Counted from the stretch's first letter, positions 45,549 to 53,560 are shown. The stretch is DNA of 64,000 nucleotides from CAVUAF01 sp963739375 (GCA_963739375.1 CAVUAF010000014.1:496001-560000), one strand, 5' to 3'. Notes: generated by a model not told the origin, from the sequence alone. Made by a program: numbers and translations.

Positions 45549-45923
45549 TTATGCCTTGGGGCGCTTGGCGCCGTACTTGGAACGTCCCTGCTTGCGGCTG
45601 GCGACGCCGGTGGCGTCGAGGGTGCCGCGCACCACGTGGTAGCGCACGCCGGGCAGGTCCTTCACGCGGCCGCCGCGGATGAGCACGATGGAGTGCTCCT
45701 GCAGGTTGTGGCCGACCCCGGGAATGTAGGTGGTGACCTCGATCCCGTTGGTCAGACGCACGCGCGCCACCTTGCGCAAGGCCGAGTTCGGCTTCTTGGG
45801 CGTCTGGGTGTACACGCGGGTGCAGACGCCGCGCTTCTGCGGACAGGAGTGCAGCGCCGGGCTGGCCGTCTTGTAGTGCGGCCGCTCCCGGCCGGCACGA
45901 ACCAACTGATTGAACGTCGGCAA
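45549..45923 (-). CDS. rpsL: 30S ribosomal protein S12
   Basis: Decoding-centre protein and streptomycin-resistance site. 124 residues from a TTG at 45923, with GGAGA upstream: (M)-P-T-F-N-Q-L-V-R-A-G-R-E-R, T-P-K-K-P-N-S-A-L-R-K-V-A-R-V-R-L, I-P-G-V-G-H-N-L-Q-E-H-S-I-V-L-I-R-G-G-R-V-K-D-L-P-G-V-R-Y-H. The wild-type-like Lys of T-P-K-K-P-N is present. Longer in-frame starts read through the leader and lack homology. First gene of the str operon. Confidence 0.95.
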   Translation of the reverse strand: MPTFNQLVRAGRERPHYKTASPALHSCPQKRGVCTRVYTQTPKKPNSALRKVARVRLTNGIEVTTYIPGVGHNLQEHSIVLIRGGRVKDLPGVRYHVVRGTLDATGVASRKQGRSKYGAKRPKA

Positions 45924-46280
45924 AGTTGTCTCCCTACGGAACGCTGCGCCGGCGCAGACGTTCGTTGGCGCCCTCGTGACCTCGCTTATGCGAAGCTGGC
46001 CGGCTCTCCCTGAGGAGGGCGTCCGATATGCCGGGCCATAGGTCTCCGGAGAACCGGAGAGATTTGGGTTACCCAGTGATGAGCCGGCGACGGTGACGCG
46101 TAGCCCAGGCTTTCGCCGGGGAGGCATTCCGTTTCGTCGGCCGCGACCTGCATACCCTCACGCAGAGGCGTCGAGGCAGCGCAGGTGCGCTTCAGCGAGG
46201 CGCCCGCCCCAACCACCGGCGGGCTCGTATGTCCACAACTTAACGGTGCTACAGAAACGGCTAAGTTGAACTCGCGAACC
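45924..46280 (-). promoter_or_regulatory. Long structured 5' leader of the str operon
   Basis: About 355 nt lie between the predicted start point (~46279) and the rpsL start, with no repeat array and no convincing gene. Minus-strand RNA hairpins visible include TCTCCGG-TTCT-CCGGAGA (46051-46068), GGC-GAAA-GCC with a GNRA loop (about 46111-46120) and GGGTAACCC. I could not match it to a known riboswitch class. Confidence 0.45.
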
Positions 46281-46285
46281 CTACG

Positions 46286-46315
46286 AATATACCAAGCCGA
46301 GGCGGGGGGCGTCAA
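46286..46315 (-). promoter_or_regulatory. Strong sigma-70-type promoter of the str operon
   Basis: On the minus strand TTGACG (46315-46310), 18-bp spacer, TATATT (46291-46286). It faces rpsL and is the best candidate for driving the whole ribosomal block. Confidence 0.75.
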
Positions 46316-46396
46316 ACCTCGGCTGCTGGCTGCCGGCTACTGGCGGATGGACCCACCCTTACGCTGCGCTCAGGACGGGGCACCCCGGGATCCGGG

Positions 46397-46417
46397 TCGT
46401 CGGTCTTCGGTCGTCGG
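46397..46417. repeat. 7-bp tandem triplet
   Basis: TCGTCGG, TCTTCGG, TCGTCGG; a single arm in the 46.3-46.6 kb divergent gap. GCTGCTGGCTGCCGGCTACTGG (around 46321-46342) is another short array of the same kind. Confidence 0.7.
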
Positions 46418-46596
46418 CAGAAGCGGCGAGGGCGCAAGAAGCGGCGGGCTGACCGATCCCACCTTGGCGGGTTGCCGAAAATGCGCGCCAGCCTCTACAC
46501 TGGATGATTCCCAGCTCAGTGACCGCGTCGGCGGTGGTGCAAGCCGGTCCGGCGCGCGCAGTCCGTCCGCCCTCGACGGCGGGCGGGGAGGGTTCG

Positions 46597-48654
46597 TTGC
46601 GTTCTGTCTTCGTGAGTGTCCGGTTCCTGCTGGTGGTGCTCGGATTGGCGGCGCTGTCGGCCTGCGGTGGCGGCAGCAGCAGCACCACCACCACCACTAC
46701 TACCTCCAGCAACACGATAACGATCGTCCCGACCAATGCCTCGGTCGAGCCCGGGAACCGCGGCGTCTTCGCCATGCAGGCGACGGTGCTGGACGCGAAC
46801 GGCGCCCTCATCACCAACCCGACCGTCACCTTCACTTCGAGCAACACCAACATGCTGTCGTTCGCCAATGTCGGCCTGGTCTGCGCCGGGGGTTCGACTT
46901 CCTCCGTCTGCGCCTGCCCCGGCGCGTGGGACGACGTCACCGCCCCGGTGGTTTGCCGCCCCGGCGCCTACGGCAGCGTGACCGTGACCGCCACCAGCAG
47001 TGGCGTCACCAGTGACCCGGTGACGGTCTACATCCACCAGCACGTGGATAGCGTACAGGTGACCTCGCCGACCACTCCGTGTGTTTCGCAGGGACAGACG
47101 CGGCAGCTCACGGCGCGCGCCCTCAGCGGCGGGCAGGACATTACCGCGGCCGTGGGCCCGTTCAGCTGGAACACCACGCAATCGCAGGTGGTCACAATTG
47201 ACGCCAACGGTCTCGCCAGCGCCGCTGCCCCCGGCCAGGCACTTGTTTTCGCCGCGATGGGCAGTTTTGCCGGCACCAGCAACGGCCCGGTAACCAGCGT
47301 GTCCGTCCCGTTCATCACCTGCGCGGTGCAGAGCATCACGCTGCACGTGCAGAACGCGACCGACACCTCGGCCACCCTGAACACGGGGGACGTCCAGACG
47401 GTGGTGGCCGACGTCCTGGACAGCCGCGGCGAGGAGCTCAACACGCTCGCGACCACCTTCGTCGGCACGCAGCCGGTGGCGCTCACCGTGGCCGGCAACG
47501 CCGCGCTGAACGCGACCTTGACCGGTCTGACCCCGGGCAGCAGCACGGTGGTCGCCGCGTGCACCCCGCCGGACTGCAACATCGGGATGACGCCGGTATT
47601 CAGCAACGCGTTTGTGGCGACGGTGACGGGAACCGCCAACACCACCACCGTCTTCGCCGCCAGCACCACGGGCACCAGCCTGGTGCCCATCGACACCAGC
47701 ACCAACACCGCGGGGACCGCGGTCACGCTGCCGCAGACGCCCAACTCGCTGCTCCTGACCCCGCTCGGCACCACGGCGTACCTGGGCAGCGCCAACGGCC
47801 TGCTGTCCGTGGACACCACCACCGCCACCACCCTCACCGCCACCACCGTCTCCAACTCCATCGCCGGCAAAGTGCTGGCGATTTCTCCCGACGGCGTGAA
47901 GCTGCTGATCGCCGACACCGCCAAGGTGTGGGTCTTCGACATCAGCGGCAACTCCGCCGAGAGCATGAACATCAGCGGCGTGACCGGGGGCGACTTTGCG
48001 GTCAACGCTTACAAGGGGTTCCTGGCGGCCGGCACGACGCTGGGGGTGTACTCGCCGGGGACGACGTTCCACACCGAGGCGCTGACCGCGGCGGCAAACC
48101 GCGTGGCCTTCCTGCCGCAGAGCATGTATGGGTACGTGTCGGGCGGGGCGCCGAATGCCGTGACCGTGCGCGCCACCTGCGACAATTCGCTGCAGGGGAC
48201 GCTGCCCAGCGCCGCCTCTCCGTCGCTGATCGCCGCCCTGCCCAACGGCACCGCGGTGCTGGCGGTGGATTCGCCGGCGCTGGACGTGATTTCCGTCTCC
48301 GTAACCGGGAGCGGCTGCCTGCCCGCGCACAGCGACAGCCTGCGGCGCGTCAGCCTGGGGGTGGGGTCGTTTACGCCGCGGCAGCTCATCATCTCGCCCG
48401 ACAGCCTGCACGCCTTCATCCTCAGCGACCTGCCGCAGGTGCTGGTGTACAACGTCAGCGACGGTACGGTGGCATCCATTCCGCTGGCCAACGGGGCCTC
48501 GCCGCTCGCCGGCGGCATCACCCTCAACGGCGCCCAGCTGTGGGTCGGGGGCAGCGACAATAACGTGCACCAACTCGACGTCGCCAGCCTCACCGACATC
48601 GCGCAGGTGGCGGTGCCGTTCACGCCGGACCTGGTCGCGGTGCAGCCGAAGTAA
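46597..48654 (+). CDS. Lipoprotein with Ig-like (Big2) and beta-propeller-like repeats
   Basis: From the TTG at 46597, which follows GGGGAGGG, the 685-residue product starts with a lipoprotein signal (V-R-F-L-L-V-V-L-G-L-A-A-L-S-A-C, lipobox L-S-A-C). A G-G-G-S-S-S then poly-Thr linker follows. Residues ~40-300 contain two or three Ig-like bacterial repeats (S-V-E-P-G-N-R-G-V-F, V-T-V-T-A-T-S-S-G-V; T-A-R-A-L-S-G-G-Q-D-I-T-A). The C-terminal ~330 residues look like a WD/YVTN-type propeller (V-P-I-D-T-S-T-N-T-A-G, L-A-I-S-P-D-G, L-I-I-S-P-D-S-L-H-A). It is presumably surface-exposed; role unknown. A longer start at the ATG at 46504 would bury the lipoprotein signal. Confidence 0.8.
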   Translation: MRSVFVSVRFLLVVLGLAALSACGGGSSSTTTTTTTSSNTITIVPTNASVEPGNRGVFAMQATVLDANGALITNPTVTFTSSNTNMLSFANVGLVCAGGSTSSVCACPGAWDDVTAPVVCRPGAYGSVTVTATSSGVTSDPVTVYIHQHVDSVQVTSPTTPCVSQGQTRQLTARALSGGQDITAAVGPFSWNTTQSQVVTIDANGLASAAAPGQALVFAAMGSFAGTSNGPVTSVSVPFITCAVQSITLHVQNATDTSATLNTGDVQTVVADVLDSRGEELNTLATTFVGTQPVALTVAGNAALNATLTGLTPGSSTVVAACTPPDCNIGMTPVFSNAFVATVTGTANTTTVFAASTTGTSLVPIDTSTNTAGTAVTLPQTPNSLLLTPLGTTAYLGSANGLLSVDTTTATTLTATTVSNSIAGKVLAISPDGVKLLIADTAKVWVFDISGNSAESMNISGVTGGDFAVNAYKGFLAAGTTLGVYSPGTTFHTEALTAAANRVAFLPQSMYGYVSGGAPNAVTVRATCDNSLQGTLPSAASPSLIAALPNGTAVLAVDSPALDVISVSVTGSGCLPAHSDSLRRVSLGVGSFTPRQLIISPDSLHAFILSDLPQVLVYNVSDGTVASIPLANGASPLAGGITLNGAQLWVGGSDNNVHQLDVASLTDIAQVAVPFTPDLVAVQPK

Positions 48655-48675
48655 TCAATCCGCAGGACCTGCCGC

Positions 48676-49113
48676 TTATCGCTGGCTGCCGGTGGCCGGT
48701 TCCTGGCGCAGCTCGTGCGCCACGCCGTCGAGCACCCCGTTGATGAACTGCAGCGCTTCCGGGGTGGAGAACTTGCGCGCCACCTCCAGCGCTTCGTTGA
48801 TGATGACGGCGGCGGGGGTGGCGGGGAAGCCGAGCAACTCGGCGACCCCGGCGCGGAGAATGTTGCGGTCCACGGCCGACATGCGGTCCATGCGCCAGTG
48901 CTCGGCGTGGCGCTCGACCAGGGCGTCAATCTCGCTGCGGCGTTCGCAGGCCGTCCGGAAAATGTCGTCGGTGAAGCCGCGCGTCGCCTCGTCCACCGTG
49001 GCCGCGCGCTCCGCCCAGTAGGTCCGGCGCACCTCGGCCAGCTCCTGGTGCGCCAGGTCGGCCTGGAAAAGCATCTGCAGCGCCATCTCGCGGGATTTGC
49101 GACGCGTACCCAT
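48676..49113 (-). CDS. nusB: Transcription antitermination factor NusB
   Basis: All-helical RNA-binding protein that pairs with S10 at boxA of rRNA operons. 145 residues: R-R-K-S-R-E-M-A-L-Q-M-L-F-Q, D-R-N-I-L-R-A-G-V-A-E-L-L, P-A-A-V-I-I-N-E-A-L-E-V-A-R-K-F-S, F-I-N-G-V-L-D-G-V-A. It follows the lumazine synthase gene on the same strand, the classic ribH-nusB pairing. Confidence 0.95.
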   Translation of the reverse strand: MGTRRKSREMALQMLFQADLAHQELAEVRRTYWAERAATVDEATRGFTDDIFRTACERRSEIDALVERHAEHWRMDRMSAVDRNILRAGVAELLGFPATPAAVIINEALEVARKFSTPEALQFINGVLDGVAHELRQEPATGSQR

Positions 49114-49116
49114 GGT

Positions 49117-49186
49117 AGTTCTCAGTTCTCAGTTCTCAGTTCCCAGTTTTCTGAGAACCGGGAACTGAGAACTGGGAACTGGTTCT
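49117..49186. repeat. 7-bp-period inverted array, VOC-ribH stop to nusB start
   Basis: AGTTCTC three times and AGTTCCC (49117-49144), then CTGAGAA, CCGGGAA, CTGAGAA, CTGGGAA (49151-49178). Only three bases separate it from the nusB ATG. Confidence 0.92.
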
Positions 49187-50116
49187 TCAAAAGCGGCGCG
49201 GCGGCTTGCGCCGTTTGGCGGAGCTGCGGGGGCGGCGGGAGCGCGTGACCGGAGGCTTTTCCGCGCGCGGCCGCCGCGGCGCCGGCTTCGCCGTCTTGCT
49301 CAGCAGGTTCGCCATTTCGATGGCCGAGAGCCCCGCCTCGAATCCCTTGTTGCCGCTCTTCAGTCCGGCGCGATCAATCGCCTGCTCCAGCGTATCGCAG
49401 GTGAGTACTCCGAGGGCGTGCGGCACCCCCGTCTCCTGCGCCGACTGGCCGAGGCCGCGGGTCACCTCGTGGGCGATGGTCTCGTAGTGCAGGGTCTCGC
49501 CGCGCAGCAGGCAGCCGAGGCAGATGACGGCGTCGAAGCGGCGGGTTTCCGCCAGGCGGCGCGCCGTTACCGGCAACTCGAAGCTGCCGGGGACGCGCAC
49601 TACCTCCACGTCCTGCTTGCGCGCGCCGGAGCGGCGCAGCGCGTCGAGCGCGCCCGCCAGCAGCCGTTCGGTGACAAAGGCATTGAAGCGCGCCACCACC
49701 ACGGCAAAGCGGCGGCCGCGCGCACTGAGTCCGCCTTCCCCGGGTTCGCGCTGGCGCCACTTCTGCTCGTAGGAAAAGACGGCCACCCGTCCCGCGCCGC
49801 CGGGCAGCGTGAGCGTGAACATGCGCGCGCCCCAGTCGGTGCTGGCGATGTCGTCGGCGATTTCCAGGCCGCGCTTGCGCGCCGCCGCGTAGACGGCGTC
49901 GGCGCTGTCGGCTTCAATCACGACATCCGCCGGCGGAAAGCCCTGGCCCATGCCGATCTCGACGCCGGCGACCGGCCCTTCCAGCTTCACCCCGCGGCTG
50001 CGCTTCCCTTCCCAGCCTTCGCCGCGCGTCAGGCCGAGCTCGTCAAACAGCGTGACCAACGCGAGGTAGTCCACCTCGTTGGCCGCGACGTAGAGCTTGT
50101 GGACGGACTTGATCAT
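49187..50116 (-). CDS. ribH: VOC (glyoxalase-fold) domain fused to lumazine synthase
   Basis: A 309-residue fusion in one uninterrupted frame from the ATG at 50116. Residues 1-~118 are a VOC/glyoxalase-like domain (I-K-S-V-H-K-L-Y-V, D-V-V-I-E-A-D-S-A-D-A-V-Y, D-W-G-A-R-M-F-T-L-T-L-P). Residues ~129-278 are 6,7-dimethyl-8-ribityllumazine synthase, the penultimate riboflavin step: V-A-R-F-N-A-F-V (substrate ring), G-S-F-E-L-P, G-C-L-L-R-G-E-T-L-H210 (the catalytic His), L-T-C-D-T-L-E-Q-A, R249, and G-N-K-G-F-E-A. The last ~30 residues are a very basic Pro/Arg/Lys tail. The VOC partner lacks an obvious metal set and may be structural or bind a small molecule. Confidence 0.88.
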   Translation of the reverse strand: MIKSVHKLYVAANEVDYLALVTLFDELGLTRGEGWEGKRSRGVKLEGPVAGVEIGMGQGFPPADVVIEADSADAVYAAARKRGLEIADDIASTDWGARMFTLTLPGGAGRVAVFSYEQKWRQREPGEGGLSARGRRFAVVVARFNAFVTERLLAGALDALRRSGARKQDVEVVRVPGSFELPVTARRLAETRRFDAVICLGCLLRGETLHYETIAHEVTRGLGQSAQETGVPHALGVLTCDTLEQAIDRAGLKSGNKGFEAGLSAIEMANLLSKTAKPAPRRPRAEKPPVTRSRRPRSSAKRRKPPRRF

Positions 50117-50194
50117 CGCGAAAAACCTACCACAGAGACACCGAGGCACCGAGAAAATCGGCTTCTCTGCGTCTCTGTGCCTCGGTGGCGGGTG

Positions 50195-50977
50195 TCACTT
50201 CCCTTTGAACTTCGCGGCGCGTTTTTCCAGGAACGCGCTGGTGCCTTCCTTCTTGTCTTCGGTGGCGCAGGCGACGGCGAAGAGTGTGGCCTCGAGGAAA
50301 AGGCCCTCGGCCAGCGGCATTTCGATCCCGCGATTCACTGCCTCCAGCGTGTACTGCACCGCCAGCGGCGCGTTGGCGACGATCTTCTGCGCGATCGCCT
50401 CGCAGCGCGGCAGCAGTTCCGCCTGGGGTACGACCTCGTTCACCAGCCCGATGCGCAGCGCCTCCTGCGCGCTGATCATCTCGCCGGAGAGCAGCACCTG
50501 GTTGGCGAGACCTTTGCCCACCAGGCGCGGCAGGCGTTGCGTCCCGCCGTAGCCGGGCATGATGCCGAGCTTCACTTCGGGCTGGCCGAGCCTGGCGTTG
50601 TCGCTGGCCAGCCGGAAGCTGCACGCCATGGCCAGCTCGCAGCCGCCGCCCAGCGCGAAGCCGTTGATGGCGGCAACGACCGGCTTGCCCAGGTTCTCGA
50701 TGAGGTCGAGCACCGCCTGCCCGCGATGCGTGTACTCCTTGGCCTGCACCGGGTCCTGCTGGTTCAATTCGCCGATGTCGGCGCCGGCGACAAAGGCCTT
50801 CTCCCCGGCGCCGGTCAGGATGGCGACCCGCACCGCGGCGTCGTTCCGGATGGCGGTGAACGCTTCGCGCAGCTCGGCCATGACGGCGGAATTCAGCGCG
50901 TTCAGCTTGTCGGGACGGTTGATGGTGATGTAGGCGAGCGCGCCTTTCGTCTCGAATTGGATGTTCTCAAAGCTCAT
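50195..50977 (-). CDS. Enoyl-CoA hydratase / crotonase
   Basis: A 260-residue crotonase-fold enzyme. Both catalytic glutamates are present: G-G-G-C-E-L-A-M-A (near residue 112) and G-Q-P-E-V-K-L-G-I-M-P-G-Y-G-G-T-Q-R-L (near 132). The oxyanion-hole region A-F-V-A-G-A-D-I-G-E-L is near 62. It hydrates 2-enoyl-CoA to 3-hydroxyacyl-CoA. With the dehydrogenase and thiolase next to it, it belongs to a short-chain beta-oxidation or crotonyl-CoA module. Confidence 0.9.
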   Translation of the reverse strand: MSFENIQFETKGALAYITINRPDKLNALNSAVMAELREAFTAIRNDAAVRVAILTGAGEKAFVAGADIGELNQQDPVQAKEYTHRGQAVLDLIENLGKPVVAAINGFALGGGCELAMACSFRLASDNARLGQPEVKLGIMPGYGGTQRLPRLVGKGLANQVLLSGEMISAQEALRIGLVNEVVPQAELLPRCEAIAQKIVANAPLAVQYTLEAVNRGIEMPLAEGLFLEATLFAVACATEDKKEGTSAFLEKRAAKFKGK

Positions 50978-51000
50978 GATTGCCTCGGCTTTCCTTTAAG

Positions 51001-51062
51001 ACATCCCGAGCGCCGCGAGGGAACCCTATCGCGATAGGGCTTCCTCGCTTCGCTCGGAATGT
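51001..51062. repeat. Solo palindrome: ACATCCCGAG...CTCGGAATGT
   Basis: An almost perfect 62-bp palindrome centred on CCTATCGCGATAGG. The left half matches 51989-52018 and the right half is related to 52328-52365, so it looks like the same element without an internal gene. It lies between crt-like and hbd-like genes. Confidence 0.85.
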
Positions 51063-51070
51063 AAGAACGA

Positions 51071-51964
51071 TCAGACCACACCTCGCAGCGCCGCGTCCTG
51101 CGCCACCGGCTCCGCCCCCGACCAGTCGTAGAAGCCCTTGCCCGACTTCTTCCCGTACCAGCCGGCCATGACCATGCGCTTCAGGAGCGGTGGCGAAGCG
51201 AAGCGCGGCTCTTTGAATTCGTCGAACATCACGTGCGTGATGTAGTACGTGGTGTCGAGTCCGACAAAATCGAGCAGGGTGAACGGCCCCATGGGGTAGC
51301 CGCAGCCCAGCTTCATCGAGGTGTCGATGTCGGCGATGGAGCCCACGCCCTCTTCGTAGGCGCGGATGGCGTCGAGCAGGTAAGGCACCAGCAGCCGGTT
51401 GACGATGAAGCCGGTTTTGTCCGAGGTGCGCACCGGCACCTTGCCCACCTGCTTGCCGAACGCGAATGCCGCTTCGTACACCTGCGGGTCGGTGGCGATG
51501 GTGCGCACCACCTCGACCAGTTGCATCAGGGGCACGGGATTGAAGAAGTGCAGCCCGACGAAGCGGTCGGGGCGCCGGGTGGCCGCGGCCAACTCGGTGA
51601 TGGAGATGGAGGAAGTGTTGGAGGCGAAGATGGCGTCGCGCTTCACGATGCCGTCGAGCGCCGCGTACATCTTCTTCTTCTCTTCCACGTTCTCGATGAT
51701 GGCTTCGATGACCAGGTCGCAGTCGGCCAGGTCTTCTTTCTTCAGCGTCCCTTTCAGGCGCGCGCGGATCGCCTCCGGCGCTTCCTTCAGCTTGCCCTTT
51801 TCGGCAAACTTCGCCAGTGACTTCTCGATCCCGCCGAAACCTTTGTCCAGAAAACGCTGCTCCGCCTCCAGCACCGTAACCTCGAAACCTGCCGTGGCCG
51901 CCACTTGGGCGATGCCGCTTCCCATCAGGCCGCAGCCGAGTACGCCAACTTTTTCTATTGCCAT
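51071..51964 (-). CDS. 3-hydroxyacyl-CoA (3-hydroxybutyryl-CoA) dehydrogenase
   Basis: A 297-residue NAD-dependent enzyme. Rossmann loop G-V-L-G-C-G-L-M-G-S-G-I-A at residues 7-19, D-L-V-I-E-A-I-I-E near 84, N-T-S-S-I-S-I near 115, catalytic His in G-L-H-F-F-N-P-V near 138, and Glu/Asn in P-Y-L-L-D-A-I and K-L-G-x-G-x-P-M-G-P-F. The size is that of the single-function Hbd/FadB-type short form. The ATG at 51964 is the only sensible start. Confidence 0.92.
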   Translation of the reverse strand: MAIEKVGVLGCGLMGSGIAQVAATAGFEVTVLEAEQRFLDKGFGGIEKSLAKFAEKGKLKEAPEAIRARLKGTLKKEDLADCDLVIEAIIENVEEKKKMYAALDGIVKRDAIFASNTSSISITELAAATRRPDRFVGLHFFNPVPLMQLVEVVRTIATDPQVYEAAFAFGKQVGKVPVRTSDKTGFIVNRLLVPYLLDAIRAYEEGVGSIADIDTSMKLGCGYPMGPFTLLDFVGLDTTYYITHVMFDEFKEPRFASPPLLKRMVMAGWYGKKSGKGFYDWSGAEPVAQDAALRGVV

Positions 51965-51988
51965 GTATGACCTCCGGTTCTGGTTAAG

Positions 51989-52018
51989 ACATCCCGAGCG
52001 CAGCGAGGGAGCCCTATA
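51989..52018. repeat. Left inverted repeat flanking the GIY-YIG gene
   Basis: ACATCCCGAGCGCAGCGAGG then GAGCCCTATAG. Its complement-related partner is at 52328-52365. The GIY-YIG stop codon (52014-52016) is inside it. Confidence 0.8.
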
Positions 52019-52316
52019 GTTTTGCGAAAAGCTCGGGGGACAAATCTCTCCACTTCGGATTCGACTTCGCGAACAGCGCGATCTTCTTCTCACGCCTGTA
52101 TTTCTTGATCTGTTTCTCCCTGCGCGCAGCCACACTCGAATCCGTATAGGTCTCGAAGTACATCAGCCGATTGACGCCGTACTTCTTCGTGAACCCGTCG
52201 TACATTCCTTCCCCGTGCTGCCGCAGCCGGTAAACCAAATTGTCGGCCAGGCCGACATACAGCGTGCCCGCTAAGCTGGCGAGAATGTACATGTACCAGA
52301 ACTTCTGCCCACCCAT
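52014..52316 (-). CDS. GIY-YIG nuclease domain protein
   Basis: A 100-residue single-domain protein from the ATG at 52316. M-Y-I (position 9-11) and L-Y-V-G (19-22) are the GIY/YIG strands. Arg30-Leu-Arg32 provides the catalytic arginine region, and Glu67 in R-R-E-K-Q-I-K-K-Y is the metal-binding glutamate. The family (UPF0213/YhbQ-like) is small and mostly uncharacterised; relatives cut or nick DNA. It lies between the thiolase and dehydrogenase genes, bounded on each side by inverted copies of a palindromic repeat, as if inserted with it. Confidence 0.88.
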   Translation of the reverse strand: MGGQKFWYMYILASLAGTLYVGLADNLVYRLRQHGEGMYDGFTKKYGVNRLMYFETYTDSSVAARREKQIKKYRREKKIALFAKSNPKWRDLSPELFAKL

Positions 52317-52327
52317 AGCCCGCACCT

Positions 52328-52365
52328 GCGATAGGGTTCCCTCGTCGCTCCGCTCCTCGGGATGT
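52328..52365. repeat. Right inverted repeat flanking the GIY-YIG gene
   Basis: GCGATAGGGTTCCCTCG, then a short spacer, then CTCCTCGGGATGT; the inverse of 51989-52018. It ends 1 bp before the thiolase stop codon. Confidence 0.8.
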
Positions 52366-52366
52366 T

Positions 52367-53560
52367 TCAAGCAAGCGATTCGACAATCACCGCAATACCT
52401 TGCCCGCCGCCAATGCACGCGGTCGCCAGTCCGTACTTCTTCTTGCGGCGGCGCAGTTCGTACAGCAGGGTGATGACCAGGCGCGTGCCGGTGGCGCCCA
52501 GCGGATGGCCAAGCGCAATGGCGCCGCCGTTCACGTTGGTCTTGCTGCGGTCGAGCCCCAGCTCTTTTTCGACCGCGAGATACTGCGCGGCGAAGGCCTC
52601 GTTGACTTCGATGAGGTCCATGTCGTCGAGCTTGAGGCCGGCCTTCTGGAGCGCGGCGCGGGTCGCCGGCACCGGCCCCGAGCCCATGATGCGCGGCTCG
52701 ACCCCGGCAATGCCCCAACTGACCAGCCGCCCCAGCGGCTGCAGGCCGCGCGCCTGGGCGTCGGCGAGCGGCATCATCACCACCGCCGCGCCCCCGTCCA
52801 CGATGCCGCTGGCGTTGCCGGCGGTGATGCTCTTGCCGAACGCCGGGCGCAGCTTGGCGAGGGCGGCGAGCGTGGTGTCGGGGCGCAGGCAGTCGTCTTT
52901 TTCGAAGAGCTCCCCGCTGGGCTCGCCCCGGCGATTGCGCAGCGGCACCGGCGTAATCTCTTCCTGCAGCCGGCCCTCGTGCTGCGCCGCGGCGGCGCAC
53001 TGCTGCGAGCGCAGCGCGAATTCGTCCATCTGCTCGCGCGTGATGCCCTGCTGGTTGCCGTACTCCTCGGCGGTCTCCGCCATGTTGAGGCCGCACTGGG
53101 TATCGAACAGCGCGACCATGAGCGAATCTTCCAGCTTGCCTTCGCCGAGTCCGAAGCCCCAGCGCGCGCCGCGCACCACGTGCGGCGCCTGCGACATCGC
53201 TTCCATGCCGCCGGCCAGCACGGTGCGCGCCTCCCCAAGCTGCATCATCTGCGCCGCGCTCACGATGGCTTGCATGCCCGAGCCGCAAATGCGGTTGACG
53301 GTCAGGGCCGGGGTGGCGATGGGCAGCCCGGCCTTGAGGCCGACGTGGCGCGCGCCGTAGAGCGCGTCGCCCGTGGTCTGCTGCGCGTTGCCGAAGACGC
53401 AGTGGTCGAAGTCCGCGGCCGGGACCCCGGCGCGGGCGATGGCCGCCTTGCCGGCGATGGCGCCCAGTTCCTGCGCGGTGAAGTCGCGCAGCTTGCCGCC
53501 AAAGCGGCCCATCGGAGTGCGCGCGCCGGCGACGATGCAGATGTCCTGCGGTTGCAGCAT
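52367..53560 (-). CDS. Acetyl-CoA C-acetyltransferase (thiolase)
   Basis: A 397-residue thiolase-fold enzyme. Nucleophilic Cys in N-R-I-C-G-S-G-M-Q-A near residue 92, N-E-A-F-A-A-Q, G-G-A-I-A-L-G-H-P-L-G-A-T-G with the catalytic His near 353, and C-I-G-G-G-Q-G with the second Cys near 383. It condenses or cleaves acetoacetyl-CoA or 3-ketoacyl-CoA. Upstream-most gene of the minus-strand set thiolase, (GIY-YIG), dehydrogenase, hydratase. Confidence 0.93.
   Translation of the reverse strand: MLQPQDICIVAGARTPMGRFGGKLRDFTAQELGAIAGKAAIARAGVPAADFDHCVFGNAQQTTGDALYGARHVGLKAGLPIATPALTVNRICGSGMQAIVSAAQMMQLGEARTVLAGGMEAMSQAPHVVRGARWGFGLGEGKLEDSLMVALFDTQCGLNMAETAEEYGNQQGITREQMDEFALRSQQCAAAAQHEGRLQEEITPVPLRNRRGEPSGELFEKDDCLRPDTTLAALAKLRPAFGKSITAGNASGIVDGGAAVVMMPLADAQARGLQPLGRLVSWGIAGVEPRIMGSGPVPATRAALQKAGLKLDDMDLIEVNEAFAAQYLAVEKELGLDRSKTNVNGGAIALGHPLGATGTRLVITLLYELRRRKKKYGLATACIGGGQGIAVIVESLA

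Noticed and set aside
45924..46280. Known riboswitch (cyclic-di-GMP, cobalamin, TPP, glycine) in the str leader
   Set aside because: I compared the conserved cores from memory (for example GCAAAGCC, CTGAGA, GCCACTG) and did not find them on either strand.
45986..46315. Open frame in the rpsL leader as a gene
   Set aside because: No homology or signal is visible, it overlaps the -10 and -35 boxes, and its composition is that of a random GC-rich frame.
46504..46596. ATG at 46504 as start of the lipoprotein gene
   Set aside because: It adds 31 residues before a clean lipoprotein signal, whereas the TTG at 46597 has a strong GGGGAGGG upstream.
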